Positions 42,501 through 55,298 of a stretch of 64,000 bases of DNA are shown here, piece after piece. The notes beneath the pieces are model-generated. The model made no database searches. It was given only the letters and a program-made list of their open reading frames with translations, and was not told the DNA's origin. The DNA is from Neoarius graeffei (Eukaryota > Chordata > Actinopteri > Siluriformes > Ariidae), in assembly GCF_027579695.1 (NCBI RefSeq), contig NC_083586.1:6258001-6322000 (forward strand), in the 5' to 3' direction. The stretch's first letter is position 1; each line of letters starts with the position of its first letter. Both the position numbers and the translations under genes were made by a program.

Positions 42501-45500
42501 TTCTACAGACAAGCGAACGTGAGTGGGACAGACAAAGTGCAACCAGGTACTCTTTCTTTCTTTTACAGACAAGTGAATGGGACAGGCAAAGTGCCGCCAG
42601 GTACTTTCTTTCTTTTACAGACAAGCGAACGTGAGTGGGACAGGCCAAGTGCCGCCAGGTACTGTCTTTCTTTTACATACAAGCGAACGTGAGTGGGACA
42701 GGCCAAGTGCCGCCAGGTACTTTCTTTCTTTTACATACAAGCGAACGTGAGTGGGACAGGCCAAGTGCCGCCAGGTACTTTCTTTCTTTTACAGACAAGC
42801 GAACGTGAGTGGGACAGGCCAAGTGCCGCCAGGTACTGTCTTTCTTTTACATACAAGCGAACGTGAGTGGGACAGGCCAAGTGCCGCCAGGTACTTTCTT
42901 TCTTTTACATACAAGCGAACGTGAGTGGGACAGGCCAAGTGCCGCCAGGTACTTTCTTTCTTTTACAGACAAGCGAACGTGAGTGGGACAGGCAACGTGC
43001 AGCGAGGTACTTTCTTTCTTTTACAGACAAGCGAACGTGAGTGGGACAGTCACAGTGCAGCCAGGTACTCTTTCTTTCTTTTACAGACAAGCGAACATGA
43101 GTGGGACAGGCCAAGTGCCGCCAGGTACTTTCTTTCTTTTACATACAAGCGAACGTGAGTGGGACAGGCCAAGTGCAGCCAGGTACTTTCTTTCTTTTAC
43201 AGACAAGCGAACGTGAGTGGGACAGGCAAAGTGCCGCCAGGTACTTTCTTTCTTTTACAGACAAGCGAACGTGAGTGGGACAGGCAACGTGCAGCGATGT
43301 ACTCTTTCTTTCTTTTACAGACAAGCGAACGTGAGTGGGACAGGCAAAGTGCAGCCAGGTACTCTTTCTTTCTTTTACAGACAAGCGAACGTGAGTGGGA
43401 CTGGCAAATTGCCGCCAGGTACTCTTTCTTCTACAGACAAGCGATCCTGAGTGGAACAGGCAAAGTGCCGCCAGGTACTCTTTCTTTCTTTTACAGTCAA
43501 GCGAACATGAGTTGGACAGGCACAGTGCTGCTAGGTACTCTTTCTTTCTTTTACAGGCAAGCGAACGTGAGTGGGACTGGCAAATTGCCGCCAGGTACTC
43601 TTTCTTCTACAGACAAGCGATCCTGAGTGGAACAGGCAAAGTGCCGCCAGGTACTCTTTCTTTCTTTTACAGTCAAGCGAACATGAGTTGGACAGGCACA
43701 GTGCTGCTAGGTACTCTTTCTTTCTTTTACAGGCAAGCGAACGTGAGTGGGCCAGGCAAAGTGCCGCCACGTACTCTTTCTTCTACAGACAAGCGAACGT
43801 GAGTGGGACAGGCAAAGTGCAGCCCGGTGCTCTTTCTTTCTTTTACAGACAAGCGAACGTGAGTGGGACAGCTAAAGTGCAGCGAGGTACTCTTTCTTTC
43901 TTTTACAGACAAGCGAACGTGAGTGGGACAGGCAAAGTGCAGCCTGGTACTCTTTCTTCTACAGACAAGCCAACGTGAGTAGGACAGGCAAAGTGCAGCC
44001 CGGTGCTCTTTCTTTCTTTTACAGACAAGCGAACGTGAGTGGGACAGCTAAAGTGCAGCGAGGTACTCTTTCTTTCTTTTACAGACAAGCGAACGTGAGT
44101 GGGACAGGCAAATGGCCGCCAGGTACTCTTTCTTTCTTTTACAGACAAGCCAACGTGAGTAGGACAGGCAAAGTGCAGCCCGGTGCTCTTTCTTTCTTTT
44201 ACAGACAAGCGAACGTGAGTGGGACAGCTAAAGTGCAGCGAGGTACTCTTTCTTTCTTTTACAGACAAGCGAACGTGAGTGGGACAGCTAAAGTGCAGCG
44301 AGGTACTCTTTCTTTCTTTTACAGACAAGCGAACGTGAGTGGGACAGGCAAATGGCCGCCAGGTACTCTTTCTTTCTTTTACAGACAAGCGAACGTGAGT
44401 GTGACAGGCAAAGTGCTGCCAGCTACTCTTTCTTTCTTTTACAGACAAGCGAACGTGAGAGGGACAGGCAAAGTGCAGCGAGGTACTCTTTCTTTCTTTT
44501 ACAGACAAGCGAACGTGAGTGGGACAGGCAAATGGCCGCCAGGTACTCTTTCTTTCTTTTACAGACAAGCGAACGTGAGTGAAACAGGCAATGTGCCGCC
44601 AGGTACTCTTTGTTTCTTTTACAGACAAGCGAACGTGAGTGAAACAGGCAAAGTGCCGCCAGGTACTCTTTGTTTCTTTTACAGACAAGCGAACGTTAGA
44701 GGGACAGGCAAAGTGCCACCAGGTACTCTTTCTTTCTTTTACAGACAAGCGAACGTTAGTGGGACAGGCAAAGTGCCGACAGGTATTTTCTTTCTTTTAC
44801 AGACAAGCGAACGTGAGTGGGACAGGCAAAGTGCGGCCAGGTACTCTTTCTTCTACAGACAAGCGAACGTGAGTGGGACAGGCAAAGTGCCGCCAGGTAC
44901 TCTTTCTTTCCTTTACAGACAAGCGAACGTGAGTGGGACAGGCAAAGTGCCGCCAGGTACTCTTTCTTTCTTTTACAGACAAGCGAACGTGAGTTGGACA
45001 GGCAAAGTGCCGCCAGGTACTCTTTCTTTCCTTTACAGACAAGCGAACGTGAGTGGGACAGGCAAAGTGCCGCCAGGTACTCTTTCTTTCTTTTACAGAC
45101 AAGCGAACGTGAGTTGGACAGGCAAAGTGCCGCCAGGTACTCTTTCTTTCCTTTACAGACAAGCGAATGTGAGTGGGACAGGCAAAGTGCCGCCAGGTAC
45201 TATTTTCTTTCTTTTACAGACAAGCGAACGTGAGTGGGACAGGCACAGTGCCACCAGTTACTCTTTCTTTCTTTTACTGACAAGCGAACGTGAGTGGGAC
45301 AGGCAAAGTGCAGCGAGGTACTCTTTCTTTCTTTTACAGACAAGTGAACGTGAGTGGGACAGGCAAAGTGCAGCGAGGTACTCTTTCTTTCTTTTACAGA
45401 CAAGCGAACGTGAGTGGGACAGGCAAAGTGCAGCGAGGTACTCTTTCTTTCTTTTACAGACAAGTGAACGTGAGTGGGACAGGCAAAGTGCAACCAGGTA

Positions 45501-48500
45501 CTCTTTCTTCTACAGACAAGCGAACGTGATTGGGACAGGCAAAGTGCAGCCAGGTGCTCTTTCTTTCTTTTACAGACAAGCGAACGTGAGTGGGACAGGC
45601 AAAGTGCTGCCAGGTACTCTTTCTTTCTTTTACAGACAAGCGAACGTCAGTGGGACAGGCAAAGTGCAGCCAGCTACTCTTTCTTTCTCTTACAGACAAG
45701 CGAACATGAGTGGGACAGGCAAAGTGCAGCCATGTACTCTTTCTTTTACAGACAAGCGAACATGAGTGGGACAGGCAAAGTGCAGCCATGTACTCTTTCT
45801 TTTACAGACAAGCGAACGTGAGTGTGACGGCAAAGTGCGGCCAGGTTCTCTTTCTTCTACAGACAAGCGAACGTGAGTGGGTCAGGCAAAGTGCCGCCAG
45901 GTACTCTTTTTCTTTCTTTTACAGACAAGCGAACGTGAGCGGGACAGGCACAGTGCCGCCAGTTACTCTTTCTTTCTTTTACTTACAAGCGAACGTGAGT
46001 GGGACAGGCAAAGTGCAGCGAGGTACTCTTTCTTTCTTTTACAGACAAGTGAACGTGAGTGGGACAAACAAAGTGCAGCCAGGTACTCTTTCTTCTACAG
46101 ACAAGCGAACGTGAGTGGGACAGGCAAAGTGCAGCGAGGTACTCTTTCTTTCTTTTACAGACAATTGAACGTGAGTGGGACAGGCCAAGTGCAGCCAGGT
46201 ACTCTTTCTTTTACAGACAAGCGAATGTGAGTGGGACAAGCAAAGTGCCGCTAGGTACTCTTTCTTTTACATGCAAGCTAACGTGAGGGGGACAGGCAAA
46301 GTGCGGCCAGGTACTCTTTGTTTCTTTTACAGACAAGCGAACGTGTGTGGGACAGGCCAAGTGCCGCCAGGTACTCTGTTTCTTTTACAGACAAGTGAAC
46401 ATGACTGGCACAGCCAAAGTGCTGCCAGGTACTCTTTCTTTCTTTTACAGACAAGCGAACGTGAGTAGGACAGGCAAAGTGCAGCGAGGTACTCTTTCTT
46501 TCTTTTACAGACAAGCGAACGTGAGTGGAACAGGCAAAGTGCTGCCAGGTACTCTTTCTTTCTTTTACAGACAAGCGAACGTGAGTAGGACAGGCAAAGT
46601 GCAGCGAGGTACTCTTTCTTTCTTTTACAGACAAGCGAATGTGAGTGGAACAGGCAAAGTGCTGCCAGGTACTTTCTTTCTTTTACAGACAAGCGAACGT
46701 GAGTGGGACAGGCAAAGTGCAGCCAGGTACTCTTTCTTTCTTTTACAGACAAGCGAACGTGAGTGAAACAGGCAAAGTGCCGCCAGGTACTCTTTGTTTC
46801 TTTTACAGACAAGCGAACGTGAGTGGGACAGGCAAAGTGCCGCCAGGTACTCTTTGTTTCTTTTACACACAAGCGAACGTTAGAGGGACAGGCAAAGTGC
46901 CACCAGGTACTCTTTCTTTCCTTTACAGACAAGCGAACGTGAGTTGGACAGGCAAAGTGCCGCCAGGTACTCTTTCTTTCCTTTACAGACAAGCGAATGT
47001 GAGTGGGACAGGCAAAGTGCCGCCAGGTACTATTTTCTTTCTTTTACAGACAAGCGAACGTGAGTGGGACAGGCACAGTGCCACCAGTTACTCTTTCTTT
47101 CTTTTACTGACAAGCGAACGTGAGTGGGACAGGCAAAGTGCAGCGAGGTACTCTTTCTTTCTTTTACAGACAAGTGAACGTGAGTGGGACAGGCAAAGTG
47201 CAGCGAGGTACTCTTTCTTTCTTTTACAGACAAGCGAACGTGAGTGGGACAGGCAAAGTGCAGCGAGGTACTCTTTCTTTCTTTTACAGACAAGTGAACG
47301 TGAGTGGGACAGGCAAAGTGCAACCAGGTACTCTTTCTTCTACAGACAAGCGAACGTGATTGGGACAGGCAAAGTGCAGCCAGGTGCTCTTTCTTTCTTT
47401 TACAGACAAGCGAACGTGAGTGGGACAGGCAAAGTGCTGCCAGGTACTCTTTCTTTCTTTTACAGACAAGCGAACGTCAGTGGGACAGGCAAAGTGCAGC
47501 CAGCTACTCTTTCTTTCTCTTACAGACAAGCGAACATGAGTGGGACAGGCAAAGTGCAGCCATGTACTCTTTCTTTTACAGACAAGCGAACATGAGTGGG
47601 ACAGGCAAAGTGCAGCCATGTACTCTTTCTTTTACAGACAAGCGAACGTGAGTGTGACGGCAAAGTGCGGCCAGGTTCTCTTTCTTCTACAGACAAGCGA
47701 ACGTGAGTGGGTCAGGCAAAGTGCAGCCATGTACTCTTTCTTTTACAGACAAGCGAATGTGAGTGGGACAGGCAAAGTGCAGCCAGCTACTCTTTCTTTC
47801 TCTTACAGACAAGCGAACATGAGTGGGACAGGCAAAGTGCAGCCATGTACTCTTTCTTTTACAGACAAGCGAACATGAGTGGGACAGGCAAAGTGCAGCC
47901 ATGTACTCTTTCTTTTACAGACAAGCGAACATGAGTGGGACAGGCAAAGTGCAGCCATGTACTCTTTCTTTTACAGACAAGCGAACGTGAGTGTGACGGC
48001 AAAGTGCGGCCAGGTTCTCTTTCTTTTACAGACAAGCGAATGTGAGTGGGACAGGCAAAGTGCAGCCATGTACTCTTTCTTTTACAGACAAGCGAATGTG
48101 AGTGGGACAGGCAAAGTGCAGCCAGCTACTCTTTCTTTCTCTTACAGACAAGCGAACATGAGTGGGACAGGCAAAGTGCAGCCATGTACTCTTTCTTTTA
48201 CAGACAAGCGAACATGAGTGGGACAGGCAAAGTGCAGCCATGTACTCTTTCTTTTACAGACAAGCGAACATGAGTGGGACAGGCAAAGTGCAGCCATGTA
48301 CTCTTTCTTTTACAGACAAGCGAACGTGATTGGGACAGGCAAAGTGCGGCCAGGTTCTCTTTCTTCTACAGACAAGCGAACGTGATTGGGACAGGCAAAG
48401 TGCAGCCAGGTGCTCTTTCTTTCTTTTACAGACAAGCGAACGTGAGTGGGACAGGCAAAGTGCTGCCAGGTACTCTTTCTTTCTTTTACAGACAAGCGAA

Positions 48501-51500
48501 CGTCAGTGGGACAGGCAAAGTGCAGCCAGCTACTCTTTCTTTCTCTTACAGACAAGCGAACATGAGTGGGACAGGCAAAGTGCAGCCATGTACTCTTTCT
48601 TTTACAGACAAGCGAATGTGAGTGGGACAGGCAAAGTGCAGCCAGCTACTCTTTCTTTCTCTTACAGACAAGCGAACATGAGTGGGACAGGCAAAGTGCA
48701 GCCATGTACTCTTTCTTTTACAGACAAGCGAACATGAGTGGGACAGGCAAAGTGCAGCCATGTACTCTTTCTTTTACAGACAAGCGAACGTGAGTGTGAC
48801 GGCAAAGTGCGGCCAGGTTCTCTTTCTTCTACAGACAAGCGAACGTGAGTGGGTCAGGCAAAGTGCCGCCAGGTACTCTTTTTCTTTCTTTTACAGACAA
48901 GCGAACGTGAGCGGGACAGGCACAGTGCCGCCAGTTACTCTTTCTTTCTTTTACTTACAAGCGAACGTGAGTGGGACAGGCAAAGTGCAGCGAGGTACTC
49001 TTTCTTTCTTTTACAGACAAGTGAACGTGAGTGGGACAAACAAAGTGCAGCCAGGTACTCTTTCTTCTACAGACAAGCGAACGTGAGTGGGACAGGCAAA
49101 GTGCAGCGAGGTACTCTTTCTTTCTTTTACAGACAATTGAACGTGAGTGGGACAGGCCAAGTGCAGCCAGGTACTCTTTCTTTTACAGACAAGCGAATGT
49201 GAGTGGGACAAGCAAAGTGCCGCTAGGTACTCTTTCTTTTACATGCAAGCTAACGTGAGGGGGACAGGCAAAGTGCGGCCAGGTACTCTTTGTTTCTTTT
49301 ACAGACAAGCGAACGTGTGTGGGACAGGCCAAGTGCCGCCAGGTACTCTGTTTCTTTTACAGACAAGTGAACATGACTGGCACAGCCAAAGTGCTGCCAG
49401 GTACTCTTTCTTTCTTTTACAGACAAGCGAACGTGAGTAGGACAGGCAAAGTGCAGCGAGGTACTCTTTCTTTCTTTTACAGACAAGCGAACGTGAGTGG
49501 AACAGGCAAAGTGCTGCCAGGTACTCTTTCTTTCTTTTACAGACAAGCGAACGTGAGTAGGACAGGCAAAGTGCAGCGAGGTACTCTTTCTTTCTTTTAC
49601 AGACAAGCGAATGTGAGTGGAACAGGCAAAGTGCTGCCAGGTACTTTCTTTCTTTTACAGACAAGCGAACGTGAGTGGGACAGGCAAAGTGCAGCGAGGT
49701 ACTCTTTCTTTCTTTTACAGACAAGCGAACGTGAGTGAAACAGGCAAAGTGCCGCCAGGTACTCTTTGTTTCTTTTACAGACAAGCGAACGTGAGTGGGA
49801 CAGGCAAAGTGCCGCCAGGTACTCTTTGTTTCTTTTACACACAAGCGAACGTTAGAGGGACAGGCAAAGTGCCACCAGGTACTCTTTCTTTCCTTTACAG
49901 ACAAGCGAACGTGAGTTGGACAGGCAAAGTGCCGCCAGGTACTCTTTCTTTCCTTTACAGACAAGCGAATGGGAGTGGGACAGGCAAAGTGCCGCCAGGT
50001 ACTATTTTCTTTCTTTTACAGACAAGCGAACGTGAGTGGGACAGGCACAGTGCCACCAGTTACTCTTTCTTTCTTTTACTGACAAGCGAACGTGAGTGGG
50101 ACAGGCAAAGTGCAGCGAGGTACTCTTTCTTTCTTTTACAGACAAGTGAACGTGAGTGGGACAGGCAAAGTGCAGCGAGGTACTCTTTCTTTCTTTTACA
50201 GACAAGCGAACGTGAGTGGGACAGGCAAAGTGCAGCGAGGTACTCTTTCTTTCTTTTACAGACAAGTGAACGTGAGTGGGACAGGCAAAGTGCAACCAGG
50301 TACTCTTTCTTCTACAGACAAGCGAACGTGATTGGGACAGGCAAAGTGCAGCCAGGTGCTCTTTCTTTCTTTTACAGACAAGCGAACGTGAGTGGGACAG
50401 GCAAAGTGCTGCCAGGTACTCTTTCTTTCTTTTACAGACAAGCGAACGTCAGTGGGACAGGCAAAGTGCAGCCAGCTACTCTTTCTTTCTCTTACAGACA
50501 AGCGAACATGAGTGGGACAGGCAAAGTGCAGCCATGTACTCTTTCTTTTACAGACAAGCGAACATGAGTGGGACAGGCAAAGTGCAGCCATGTACTCTTT
50601 CTTTTACAGACAAGCGAACGTGAGTGTGACGGCAAAGTGCGGCCAGGTTCTCTTTCTTCTACAGACAAGCGAACGTGAGTGGGTCAGGCAAAGTGCAGCC
50701 ATGTACTCTTTCTTTTACAGACAAGCGAATGTGAGTGGGACAGGCAAAGTGCAGCCAGCTACTCTTTCTTTCTCTTACAGACAAGCGAACATGAGTGGGA
50801 CAGGCAAAGTGCAGCCATGTACTCTTTCTTTTACAGACAAGCGAACATGAGTGGGACAGGCAAAGTGCAGCCATGTACTCTTTCTTTTACAGACAAGCGA
50901 ACATGAGTGGGACAGGCAAAGTGCAGCCATGTACTCTTTCTTTTACAGACAAGCGAACGTGAGTGTGACGGCAAAGTGCGGCCAGGTTCTCTTTCTTTTA
51001 CAGACAAGCGAATGTGAGTGGGACAGGCAAAGTGCAGCCATGTACTCTTTCTTTTACAGACAAGCGAATGTGAGTGGGACAGGCAAAGTGCAGCCAGCTA
51101 CTCTTTCTTTCTCTTACAGACAAGCGAACATGAGTGGGACAGGCAAAGTGCAGCCATGTACTCTTTCTTTTACAGACAAGCGAACATGAGTGGGACAGGC
51201 AAAGTGCAGCCATGTACTCTTTCTTTTACAGACAAGCGAACATGAGTGGGACAGGCAAAGTGCAGCCATGTACTCTTTCTTTTACAGACAAGCGAACGTG
51301 AGTGTGACGGCAAAGTGCGGCCAGGTTCTCTTTCTTTTACAGACAAGCGAATGTGAGTGGGACAGGCAAAGTGCAGCCATGTACTCTTTCTTTTACAGAC
51401 AAGCGAACATGAGTGGGACAGGCAAAGTGCAGCCATGTACTCTTTCTTTTACAGACAAGCGAACGTGAGTGTGACGGCAAAGTGCGGCCAGGTTCTCTTT

Positions 51501-54343
51501 CTTCTACAGACAAGCGAACGTGAGTGGGTCAGGCAAAGTGCCGCCAGGTACTCTTTTTCTTTCTTTTACAGACAAGCGAACGTGAGCGGGACAGGCACAG
51601 TGCCGCCAGTTACTCTTTCTTTCTTTTACTTACAAGCGAACGTGAGTGGGACAGGCAAAGTGCAGCGAGGTACTCTTTCTTTCTTTTACAGACAAGTGAA
51701 CGTGAGTGGGACAAACAAAGTGCAGCCAGGTACTCTTTCTTCTACAGACAAGCGAACGTGAGTGGGACAGGCAAAGTGCAGCGAGGTACTCTTTCTTTCT
51801 TTTACAGACAATTGAACGTGAGTGGGACAGGCCAAGTGCAGCCAGGTACTCTTTCTTTTACAGACAAGCGAATGTGAGTGGGACAAGCAAAGTGCCGCTA
51901 GGTACTCTTTCTTTCTTTTACATGCAAGCTAACGTGAGGGGGACAGGCAAAGTGCGGCCAGGTACTCTTTGTTTCTTTTACAGACAAGCGAACGTGTGTG
52001 GGACAGGCCAAGTGCCGCCAGGTACTCTGTTTCTTTTACAGACAAGTGAACATGACTGGCACAGCCAAAGTGCTGCCAGGTACTCTTTCTTTCTTTTACA
52101 GACAAGCGAACGTGAGTAGGACAGGCAAAGTGCAGCGAGGTACTCTTTCTTTCTTTTACAGACAAGCGAACGTGAGTGGAACAGGCAAAGTGCTGCCAGG
52201 TACTCTTTCTTTCTTTTACAGACAAGCGAACGTGAGTAGGACAGGCAAAGTGCAGCGAGGTACTCTTTCTTTCTTTTACAGACAAGCGAATGTGAGTGGG
52301 TCAGGCAACGTGCCGCTAGGTACTTTTTCTTTCTTTTACAGACAAGCTAACGTGAGGGGGACAGGCAAAGTGCGGCCAGGTACTTTCTTTCTTTTACAGA
52401 CAAGCGAACGTGAGTGGGACAGGCAAAGTGCAGCGAGGTACTCTTTCTTTCTTTTACAGACAAGTGAACGTGAGTGGGACAGGCAAAGTGCAGCCTGGTA
52501 CTCTTTCTTCTACAGACAAGCGAACGTGAGTGGGACAGGCAAAGTGCAGCGAGGTACTCTTTCTTTCTTTTACAGACAAGTGAACGTGAGTGGCACAGCC
52601 AAAGTGCTGCCAGGTACTCTTTCTTTCTTCTACAGATAAGCGAACGTGAGTGGAACAGGCAAAGTGCTGCCAGGTACTTTCTTTCTTTTACAGACAAGCG
52701 AACGTGAGTGGGACAGGCAAAGTGCCACCAGGTACTCTTTCTTTCCTTTACAGACAAGCGAATGTGAGTGGGACAGGCAAAGTGCCGCCAGGTACTCTTT
52801 CTTCTATAGACAAGCGAACGTGAGTGGGACAGACAAAGTGCAACCAGGTACTCTTTCTTTCTTTTACAAACAAGCGAACTTGAATGGGACAGGCAAAGTG
52901 CCGCCAGGGACTGTTTCTTTCTTTTACAGACAAGCGAACGTGAGTGGGACAGGCAAAGTGCCGCCAGGTAGTCTTTGTTTCTTTTACAGACAAGCGAACG
53001 TTAGTGGGACAGGCAAAGTGCAACGAGGTACTCTGTCTTTCTTTTACAGACAAGCGAACGTGAATGGGACAGGCAAAGTGCCGCCAGGTACTTTCTTTCT
53101 TTTACAGACAAGCGAACGTGAGTGGGACAGGCCAAGTGCAGCCAGGTACTCTTTCTTTCTTTTACAGACAAGCGAACGTGAGTGGGACAGGCCAAGTGCC
53201 GCCAGGTACTTTCTTTCTTTTACAGACAAGCGAACGTGAGTGGGACAGGCAACGTGCAGCGAGGTACTCTTTCTTTCTTTTACAGACAAGCGAACGTGAG
53301 TGGGACAGGCAAAGTGCAGCCAGGTACTCTTTCTTTCCTTTACAGACAAGCGAACGTGAGTGGGACAGGCAAAGTGCAACGAGGTACTCTGTCTTTCTTT
53401 TACAGACAAGCGAACGTGAATGGGACAGGCAAAGTGCCGCCAGGTACTTTCTTTCTTTTACAGACAAGCGAACGTGAGTGGGACAGGCCAAGTGCAGCCA
53501 GGTACTCTTTCTTTCTTTTACAGACAAGCGAACGTGAGTGGGACAGGCCAAGTGCCGCCAGGTACTTTCTTTCTTTTACATACAAGCGAACGTGAGTGGG
53601 ACAGGCAAAGTGCCGCCAGGTACTTTCTTTCTTCTACAGACACGCGAACGTGAGTGGGACAGGCAAAGTGCCGCCAGGTACTTTCTTTCTTCTACAGACA
53701 CGCGAACGTGAGTGGGACAGGCACAGTGCAGCCAGGTACTTTCTTTCTTTTACAGACAAGCGAACATGAGTGGGACAGGCCAAGTGCAGCCAGGTACTTT
53801 CTTTCTTTTACAGACAAGCGAACGTGAGTGGGACAGGCCAAGTGCCGCCAGGTACTTTCTTTCTTTTACAGACAAGCGAACGTGAGTGGGACAGGCAACG
53901 TGCAGCGAGGTACTCTTTCTTTCTTTTACAGACAAGCGAACGTGAGTGGGACAGGCAAAGTGCAGCCAGGTACTCTTTCTTTCTTTTACAGACAAGCGAA
54001 CGTGAGTTGGACTGGCAAAGTGCCGCCAGGTACTCTTTCTTCTACAGACAAGCGATCCTGAGTGGGACAGGCAAAGTGCCGCCAGGTACTCTTTCTTTCT
54101 TCTACAGACAAGCGAACGTGAGTGGGACAGGCCAAGTGCCGCCAGGTACTTTCTTTCTTTTACAGACAAGCGAACGTGAGTGGGACAGGCAACGTGCAGC
54201 GAGGTACTATTTCTTTCTTTTACAGACAAGTGAACGTGAGTGGGACAGGCAAAGTGCAGCCTGGTACTCTTTCTTCTACAGACAAGCGAACGTGAGTAGG
54301 ACAGGCAAAGTGCAGCCTGGTACTCTTTCTTCTACAGACAAGC
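33533..54343 (+). repeat. 20.8-kb tandem array, 56-60-bp unit with splice-site-like signals
   Basis: The full unit is 60 bp: ACAAGCGAACGTGAGTGGGA, CAGGCAAAGTGCCGCCAGGT, ACTCTTTCTTTCTTTTACAG. Length variants of 58 bp (ACTTTCTTTC) and 56 bp (TTTCTTCTACAG or TTTCTTTTACAG) are interspersed. Dividing length by unit size gives about 350 copies. The main variable positions are in GCCGCCAGG (also GCAGCCAGG, GCAGCGAGG, GCTGCCAGG, GCAACCAGG, GCAGCCATG). Each unit has a pyrimidine tract ending ACAG, then AAC|GTGAGT 10 nt later, and CCAG|GTACT at about 37. Most units keep both AG and GTGAGT; some have ACAT, ACAA, ACTG, GTTAGT or ATGAGT. Because 60 is divisible by three, five to six frames stay open over long runs, which does not show coding. 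No CRISPR-like logic applies. Confidence 0.97.
45190..52300 (+). repeat. Higher-order duplications inside the array
   Basis: Long stretches recur nearly identically. Sequence at 45200-45790 is repeated at +1830 and again at +4802. Sequence at 45710-46990 recurs 2972 bp later (48682-49964) and 45710-46114 again at 51357-51761, 2675 bp further on. Translations of these blocks are identical or differ by single residues, while neighbouring 60-bp units differ much more. This is a multi-unit amplification of recent date. Confidence 0.9.
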
Positions 54344-54455
54344 CCTGTGATGACCTGGCGACTTGTCCAGGGTGTACCCTGCTTTTCACCCGTAGTCAGC
54401 TGGGATAGGGTCCTGCGACCCTGTAGAACAGGATAAAGTGGCTAGAGATGAATGG
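54344..54455 (+). mobile_element. SINE 3' fragment joined to the array
   Basis: CCCTGTGATGACCTGGCGAC to GGATAAAGTGGCTAGAGATG is the 3' third of the GATGAGAT SINE. It starts abruptly at the last array unit, with an AGC overlap (54341-54343) shared by both sequences. Confidence 0.88.
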
Positions 54456-55298
54456 ACTGAAAACCTAAATAATTATTGACAACTTTTTCCTGGGGCTCAA
54501 GGCAAAAATATTCGCTTGTTGTGCTACATCCTAAAGCAAAGTTTAATTTTATAACATCGAGAGCATCATTATTAGATCATAGATGCCTCTAAACTTTAAA
54601 CTAACACTATTTGTTATCTCTCGAAATGTATTTTCATCTGCGAACGGCTGCTTATATTGTTTCTATGGTAGACTGGGTCTGTATGTGATTATATATGACA
54701 CTGTAATATAGGAGACCTGACCAGTCTGATGAGTTTGTTGAACATCCCATTCCAAAACCATAAGCATGAGGTAAAGAATAACACACAACAGGCCATGCTG
54801 TTATACCACAATAATGCACACAGTGGAAAACTAAACTGAAATCATTGGACTCTGTTTATTGTAAATCTTACATTATGTTAAGTGTCTACAATAATGCATT
54901 AGAACAAACATGTTGATATTAATATCTCATTCATCTTGCAGCCAGAATTACTGTCCGAGATCAAAATACACATTTCCTCAATATTGTAGATGAACCATTT
55001 TATTCCCCTAATCTCAGGGATATGTACGCTTAAAATTGGGCTCAATAACCCAATTAACATGTGAATTTTCTTTCTTCATCAGCTGTATTTAGTACAACAT
55101 TGATTTATTTTAGAAGCATTAGATTTTAAAGATGGTTAAAGCTTGAGAGAAATGGCTCTTTCATTATTTCCTCTGTAGTCTCAGGGAAGTAAAGCTGGTA
55201 AACACAAACAGAAAGTGACTATATCTGATTGTGGAGAAAACATCTGAGCACCTCTACCTGAGTGTGTTTGTAGAATGTGTGTCTTGAATCCCAGTGTG
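54456..55298. other. No gene recognised
   Basis: AT-rich unique-looking sequence without exon or repeat ends that I can name. Confidence 0.4.

Noticed and set aside
33533-54343. Dozens of long open frames in the array as genuine proteins
   Set aside because: They are open on both strands because the unit lacks stops and is a multiple of three. No start context, domain or codon-position bias was seen.
33533-54343. CRISPR-like repeat and spacer array
   Set aside because: Units are tandem without unique spacers, and the surrounding DNA is vertebrate.
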